From the NCBI GenBank assembly GCA_947463785.1, contig CANHRG010000002.1, forward strand, positions 310,001-374,000: 64,000 nucleotides of DNA. The letters run 5' to 3'. The notes beneath the pieces were generated by a model. That model ran no database searches and was not told the DNA's origin. It was given only the letters and a program-made list of their open reading frames with translations. Position 1 is the stretch's first letter. Every line of letters begins with the position of its first letter. The translations under genes were made by a program, and so were the position numbers. Origin of the DNA: Sphingobacteriaceae bacterium (GTDB lineage: Bacteria > Bacteroidota > Bacteroidia > Sphingobacteriales > Sphingobacteriaceae). Of the stretch, positions 60,527-64,000 are shown piece after piece.

Positions 60527-61165
60527 TTATTGTGCCTCAAAATACAGAACGAATTTGGTAATAAAGAAATCTTGTAAAAAAAATTTAGTTATAGGATATT
60601 TTTTTACATTCTTGAGCCCTGAATGCTTAATTTCTTCGTCTAGATCACCACCTTTTAAATAAAGAACACCATTGGGAAGTGTATTCATTCCACCCCTTCT
60701 TAGCTTATTCCGTATCCAAGGGTAAAAATCTTTTAGTTGTGTAACCGCTCTGGAAATGACGAAATCGAAATTTCCATTTATTTGCTCAGCCCGGGCATGG
60801 GTCGCCTTAACATTTTTTAAATTCAATGCTTTTACGACTTCCTGAACTACCTTGATCTTTTTTCCTATAGAATCGACCAAATGAAATTGTGTTTCAGGAA
60901 ACAAGATGGCCAACGGTATACCCGGAAAACCACCACCTGTACCTACATCTAAAATTTGCTCACCTGGAAGGAATTTGATCACTTTTGCAATAGCCAGCGA
61001 ATGCAGGACGTGGTGCAGGTAAAGCATGTCGATATCCTTACGTGAAATCACATTGATTTGGGCATTCCAGAAACGATAAAGTTCATCCAGCTGCTCAAAT
61101 TGACTTTTTTGCAGAGGACTTAGTTCCGGGAATTGTTCAAAAATAAGTGAAGCGTGAGGTGTCAA
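60527..61165 (-). CDS. rsmG: 16S rRNA (guanine-N7-)-methyltransferase RsmG
   Basis: RsmG methylates G527 of 16S rRNA with SAM. The 212-residue protein has SAM motif I in EQILDVGTGGGFPGIPLAILFP, ISRAVTQLKDFYPWIRNKL near motif IV and the N-terminal LYRFWNAQINVISRKDI. Its loss is known to give low-level streptomycin resistance. It overlaps the upstream sigma factor gene by four bases (ATGA) and abuts dprA downstream. Confidence 0.96.
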   Translation of the reverse strand: MTPHASLIFEQFPELSPLQKSQFEQLDELYRFWNAQINVISRKDIDMLYLHHVLHSLAIAKVIKFLPGEQILDVGTGGGFPGIPLAILFPETQFHLVDSIGKKIKVVQEVVKALNLKNVKATHARAEQINGNFDFVISRAVTQLKDFYPWIRNKLRRGGMNTLPNGVLYLKGGDLDEEIKHSGLKNVKKYPITKFFLQDFFITKFVLYFEAQ

Positions 61166-61767
61166 AATCCAGAATGTTTATTTCGTTTCAAAATATGATG
61201 CAATAGGTCTCGAGCTCGTGCAAGCTGACCTTTGACCGTATTTTTTGGCAAATCCAGCTGCAAAGCTATTTCTTCTACTGATAATTCGTCAAAATAAAAC
61301 AAATTAATCAAAATCCGGTAGCGGTTAGGAAGCGTATTTACAATTTGTTTGAGCAGGCTTGCTTGTTGTTTTCGAATGGATTTTTCTTCAGGATTGAGAT
61401 TATGAGAACGAATTAATAAGGTTTTATCAAGCGTATTACCTTCAAACAGCTCATCTAATGAAAGAATATTCATTTTTTTTCGACGGATATAATCTATCGA
61501 ATTGTTTGAGGCCAATCTGAACAGCCAGGTACTAAAAGCAAAATCGGGTTTGTAACTATCCAGTTTCTCAAATGCTTTAGCAAATGTTTCAACCGTCAAA
61601 TCCATGGCATCTTCTCGGTTGTTCACCATTTTTAGCATCATGTAGTAAACCGAAGGTTGGTAGCGCTCCATAATGGCCGCAAAAGCCTTCTGATCGCCTT
61701 TTAGCGCCTTTTTTATGAGCTCATGGTCATTCTTTGCATTTTCAGAAAAATGCGGATTTATTTCCAT
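61162..61767 (-). CDS. ECF-type RNA polymerase sigma factor
   Basis: The 201-residue protein has sigma region 2 (YQPSVYYMMLKMVNNREDAMDLTVETFAKAFEKLDSY, then FSTWLFRLASNNSIDYIRRKK) and region 4 (DELSVEEIALQLDLPKNTVKGQLARARDLLHHIL). It is a typical ECF factor. No anti-sigma factor lies beside it, unlike the factor at 30795-31292. It overlaps both the upstream GT2 gene (10 bp) and rsmG (4 bp), so its regulation may be tied to this operon. Confidence 0.93.
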   Translation of the reverse strand: MEINPHFSENAKNDHELIKKALKGDQKAFAAIMERYQPSVYYMMLKMVNNREDAMDLTVETFAKAFEKLDSYKPDFAFSTWLFRLASNNSIDYIRRKKMNILSLDELFEGNTLDKTLLIRSHNLNPEEKSIRKQQASLLKQIVNTLPNRYRILINLFYFDELSVEEIALQLDLPKNTVKGQLARARDLLHHILKRNKHSGF

Positions 61768-62879
61768 TCTGCCTTATTCTTAAACAAAAAGACTGTATTA
61801 AGAATGAGCATGAAAATCAAATAAGCAAAATCTAGTACGGGCAGAAACCATTTCAGTTCTGGATAACTTAAGCGTTTAAAGATTTTATAATAAACCCCGA
61901 ATTGTAGGACTAAACGCAGCAAATAAATCCCTAACACCATGCGCCAATCAAACTGCAGAATGAGCAAAGCCAGCAATGCGCCATAAAATAGCAGAGCAGA
62001 TAAAAACTGGATTTGAAGCTTAAAACGGTCCTTAAATTTAAAATGCACAGCAAGCTGCATGTCTTTTAGTTTTTGCTTAACGAATTTACCAAAACTCATT
62101 TTTGATGAATTCCAAACTTGAGCTCCAGGCTTAACTTCAATCCGAACATTGTCATTCCCGGCATGCTGGTTAACAAATAAAACATCGTCACCGGCCGGAA
62201 TGTGCATGTGTGAAGCAAAGCCTTTGCTTCTGAAAAAAACGGACTTCAGGTAAGCAATATTGCGTCCGGTTCCCATAAAAGCACCAGAGTTAAGCGCAAA
62301 AGATAGGTAATTGAGTGCGTTTAAGAACGTTTCGTAACGCATAAAAAATGGCAATACACCCGGAAATTTCTGCTGTGGGGCATAACCCAAAACAAATTCA
62401 GCACCTTCAACAAAATTATCCTGCATCTCTTTGATCCATTTTTTAGAGGCAGGTTTACAATCCATTTCGCTCAATAACAAATGTTCGTGCTGAGCAGCTT
62501 TAATGCCCATACTCAACGCAAACTTTTTGTTTCTTTTAAATCGCTCCTGCTCTGGCACCGTTACTACTTTTAAGTTTTTATGTTCAGCCGCTAGGGTTCT
62601 AAGCAGATCTTCTGTTTCATCCCAAGAACAATCGTTAACAATTATTAGCTCAAATTCAGGATAGTCTTGTTCCAAAAAGGCCGGTAAGTGTTGGCGGATT
62701 AGCTCGGCCTCATTTCGTACGCATATAATCACCGAAACAGGATTTTGCTGTTTGCCTTGGATCTTCTTAACCGGATACCGGGCTAATCTTAGCTGAACAA
62801 AAAGCAGGAAATAGAGCTGTATTGCTAAACTTATACCTAGTAGGACAAGCAAAATTTGGGTGATTTGATCAATTGGCAT
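61758..62879 (-). CDS. Family-2 glycosyltransferase with membrane segments
   Basis: The ATG at 62879 (MPIDQITQILLVL) is preferred to a GTG 21 bp upstream, giving 373 residues. A membrane segment (about 8-30) precedes a GT-A domain (about 50-240, with ICVRNEAELIRQHLPAFLEQDYPEFELIIVNDCSWDET and LLSEMDCKPAS in place of the usual Asp-x-Asp loop) and two to three C-terminal segments. QxxRW is not visible, so unlike the enzyme at 38382-39794 this looks non-processive. Its product is unknown; an envelope glycan is likely. Confidence 0.9.
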   Translation of the reverse strand: MPIDQITQILLVLLGISLAIQLYFLLFVQLRLARYPVKKIQGKQQNPVSVIICVRNEAELIRQHLPAFLEQDYPEFELIIVNDCSWDETEDLLRTLAAEHKNLKVVTVPEQERFKRNKKFALSMGIKAAQHEHLLLSEMDCKPASKKWIKEMQDNFVEGAEFVLGYAPQQKFPGVLPFFMRYETFLNALNYLSFALNSGAFMGTGRNIAYLKSVFFRSKGFASHMHIPAGDDVLFVNQHAGNDNVRIEVKPGAQVWNSSKMSFGKFVKQKLKDMQLAVHFKFKDRFKLQIQFLSALLFYGALLALLILQFDWRMVLGIYLLRLVLQFGVYYKIFKRLSYPELKWFLPVLDFAYLIFMLILNTVFLFKNKAEWK

Positions 62880-62990
62880 AGTTAGTGTGCTTAGGGCCAC
62901 AAATTTGATATTTTTTCAAGATAAATTCTGGAAATTGTTAAAATTAAAAACAGGTTTAACGCTTATTTTTTTGCTATTTTGCGGCCGAAA

Positions 62991-64000
62991 ATGAAGTTTA
63001 AACTAATTCATACCGACAAACAGTCGAGAGCACGTGCCGGAGAAATCACTACCGATCACGGCGTAATTCAAACTCCGATCTTTATGCCGGTGGGCACCGC
63101 CGGAACCGTAAAAGCTGTACATCAGCGAGAACTGAAAGAAGACATTAAAGCCCAGATCATTTTAGGAAATACCTATCACTTATACCTCCGTCCTGGTTTG
63201 GATACCTTAGAAAAAGCAGGAGGTCTCCATAAATTTAACGGCTGGGATATGCCTATTTTAACCGATAGTGGCGGTTATCAAGTCTATTCCTTGTCCGAAG
63301 TGCGAAAAATAAAGGAAGAGGGCGTAACCTTTCGCTCTCACATTGATGGCTCTAAACACTTGTTTACGCCTGAAAATGTGATGGATATTCAACGGACCAT
63401 AGGTGCAGATATCATCATGGCTTTCGACGAATGTACCCCCTATCCTTGCGATTATACTTATGCACGTAAATCGATGGAGATGACCCATAGATGGCTCAAA
63501 CGTTGCTGCGATCGTTTCGATAGCACATCACCAAAATACGGCTATAATCAAACACTTTTCCCGATTGTTCAGGGTTCAACCTATAAAGATTTACGCATTC
63601 AGTCTGCAGAAACCATTGCTTCTTTTAACCGTGAAGGAAATGCCATTGGAGGTCTTTCTGTTGGTGAACCCGCAGAAGAAATGTACGAAATGACCGATCT
63701 GGTTTGCGACATTTTACCAGCCGATAAACCCCGGTATCTAATGGGTGTAGGTACTCCGGTTAATTTGCTCGAAAACATTGCATTGGGAGTAGATATGTTT
63801 GATTGTGTGATGCCCACCCGAAATGCCCGAAACGGCATGTTGTTTACCAGTAACGGCATTATCAATATCCAAAACGAGAAATGGAAAAATGATTTTTCAG
63901 CATTAGAGGAAGATAGTGACTTGTTTGCCGATAAACAGTACACGAAAGCGTATCTTAGACATTTGGTTCAATCTAAAGAGATATTAGGTGCTCAAATTGC
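62991..64000 (+). CDS. tgt: tRNA-guanine transglycosylase (3' end outside window)
   Basis: Tgt replaces G34 with preQ1 in the GUN anticodons of tRNAs for Asp, Asn, His and Tyr. The first 336 codons are present and the frame runs off the right edge. TPIFMPVGTAGTVKAV, LGNTYHLYLRPGLD, the Asp in ILTDSGGYQVYSLSEVRK and MAFDECTPYP, and GGLSVGEPAEEMYEM are diagnostic. The nucleophilic Asp is in MFDCVMPTRNARNG. A TATTTTGC element shortly before the ATG at 62991 is a candidate -7 box. The Zn-binding cysteines would lie beyond the window. Confidence 0.96.
   Translation, partial: MKFKLIHTDKQSRARAGEITTDHGVIQTPIFMPVGTAGTVKAVHQRELKEDIKAQIILGNTYHLYLRPGLDTLEKAGGLHKFNGWDMPILTDSGGYQVYSLSEVRKIKEEGVTFRSHIDGSKHLFTPENVMDIQRTIGADIIMAFDECTPYPCDYTYARKSMEMTHRWLKRCCDRFDSTSPKYGYNQTLFPIVQGSTYKDLRIQSAETIASFNREGNAIGGLSVGEPAEEMYEMTDLVCDILPADKPRYLMGVGTPVNLLENIALGVDMFDCVMPTRNARNGMLFTSNGIINIQNEKWKNDFSALEEDSDLFADKQYTKAYLRHLVQSKEILGAQI

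Noticed and set aside
1-64000. CRISPR arrays, prophage, insertion sequences, toxin-antitoxin pairs, replication origin
   Set aside because: No regularly spaced repeats, transposase, integrase, phage structural gene, paired toxin-antitoxin or DnaA-box cluster was seen.

Overview
The window is a chromosomal segment of a Bacteroidota bacterium, most likely of the Sphingobacteriales/Pedobacter type. Supporting signs are the fused MurF-alanine racemase, the FtsK, Rho and PurS forms, DUF2851 and DUF4254 genes, a YaiO-type outer-membrane barrel, PorT-like barrels, starts without Shine-Dalgarno sequences, and promoter elements of the form TAnnTTTG upstream of tRNA and housekeeping genes. The genus is an inference. 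No prophage, insertion sequence, CRISPR array or replication origin is visible.

Layout. 1-8.6 kb: a truncated VPS10/BNR propeller protein, mutS with a DEDDh exonuclease, galM, a TrmH-type methyltransferase, a small transaldolase, a four-helix-bundle protein and the SRP RNA gene (ffs), which an over-long reading frame hides. 8.7-14.5 kb: OPT transporter, DUF502 protein, murF-alr fusion and recX. 14.5-17.2 kb: tRNA-Gly and tRNA-Leu, then a tightly coupled arsenic operon (arsR, GNAT arsN-like, acr3, arsC) with a palindromic operator. It is met head-on by a TPP riboswitch on the other strand that has no thiamine gene behind it. 17.3-27.4 kb: mnmA, topA, a PolB-like exonuclease, a phytol/dolichol-kinase-like gene coupled to a membrane protein with two phosphatase-like domains, rnr and a polyprenyl synthase. 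27.4-37.5 kb: L27 with a long Ala/Lys/Pro tail, L21, a dicarboxylate/amino-acid symporter, an ECF sigma factor with a membrane partner, a GH20 hexosaminidase, trxB and an acyl-CoA carboxylase beta subunit. 37.6-41.3 kb: a YaiO-like barrel facing an operon of response regulator, HEAT-repeat membrane protein and processive GT2. This is the best candidate for a little-described envelope-polysaccharide system. 41.4-54.7 kb: two tRNA-Leu genes, an MBL hydrolase, LolA, FtsK, an ankyrin protein, DUF2851, pyrF, rho, pssA, purS, an orphan Hpt protein, folK and sppA. 54.7-64 kb: a PolX-like protein that has lost polymerase carboxylates but keeps its PHP domain, DUF4254 plus GT9, two barrel paralogues, a dprA-rsmG-ECF sigma-GT2 series and a truncated tgt.

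Most of the window is housekeeping. The accessory or unusual content is the arsenic operon, the orphan riboswitch, the YaiO/GT2/HEAT/receiver locus, the kinase/tandem-phosphatase pair, the degenerate PolX and the L27 tail. All functional calls come from reading motifs and gene order by eye; no database search was run.
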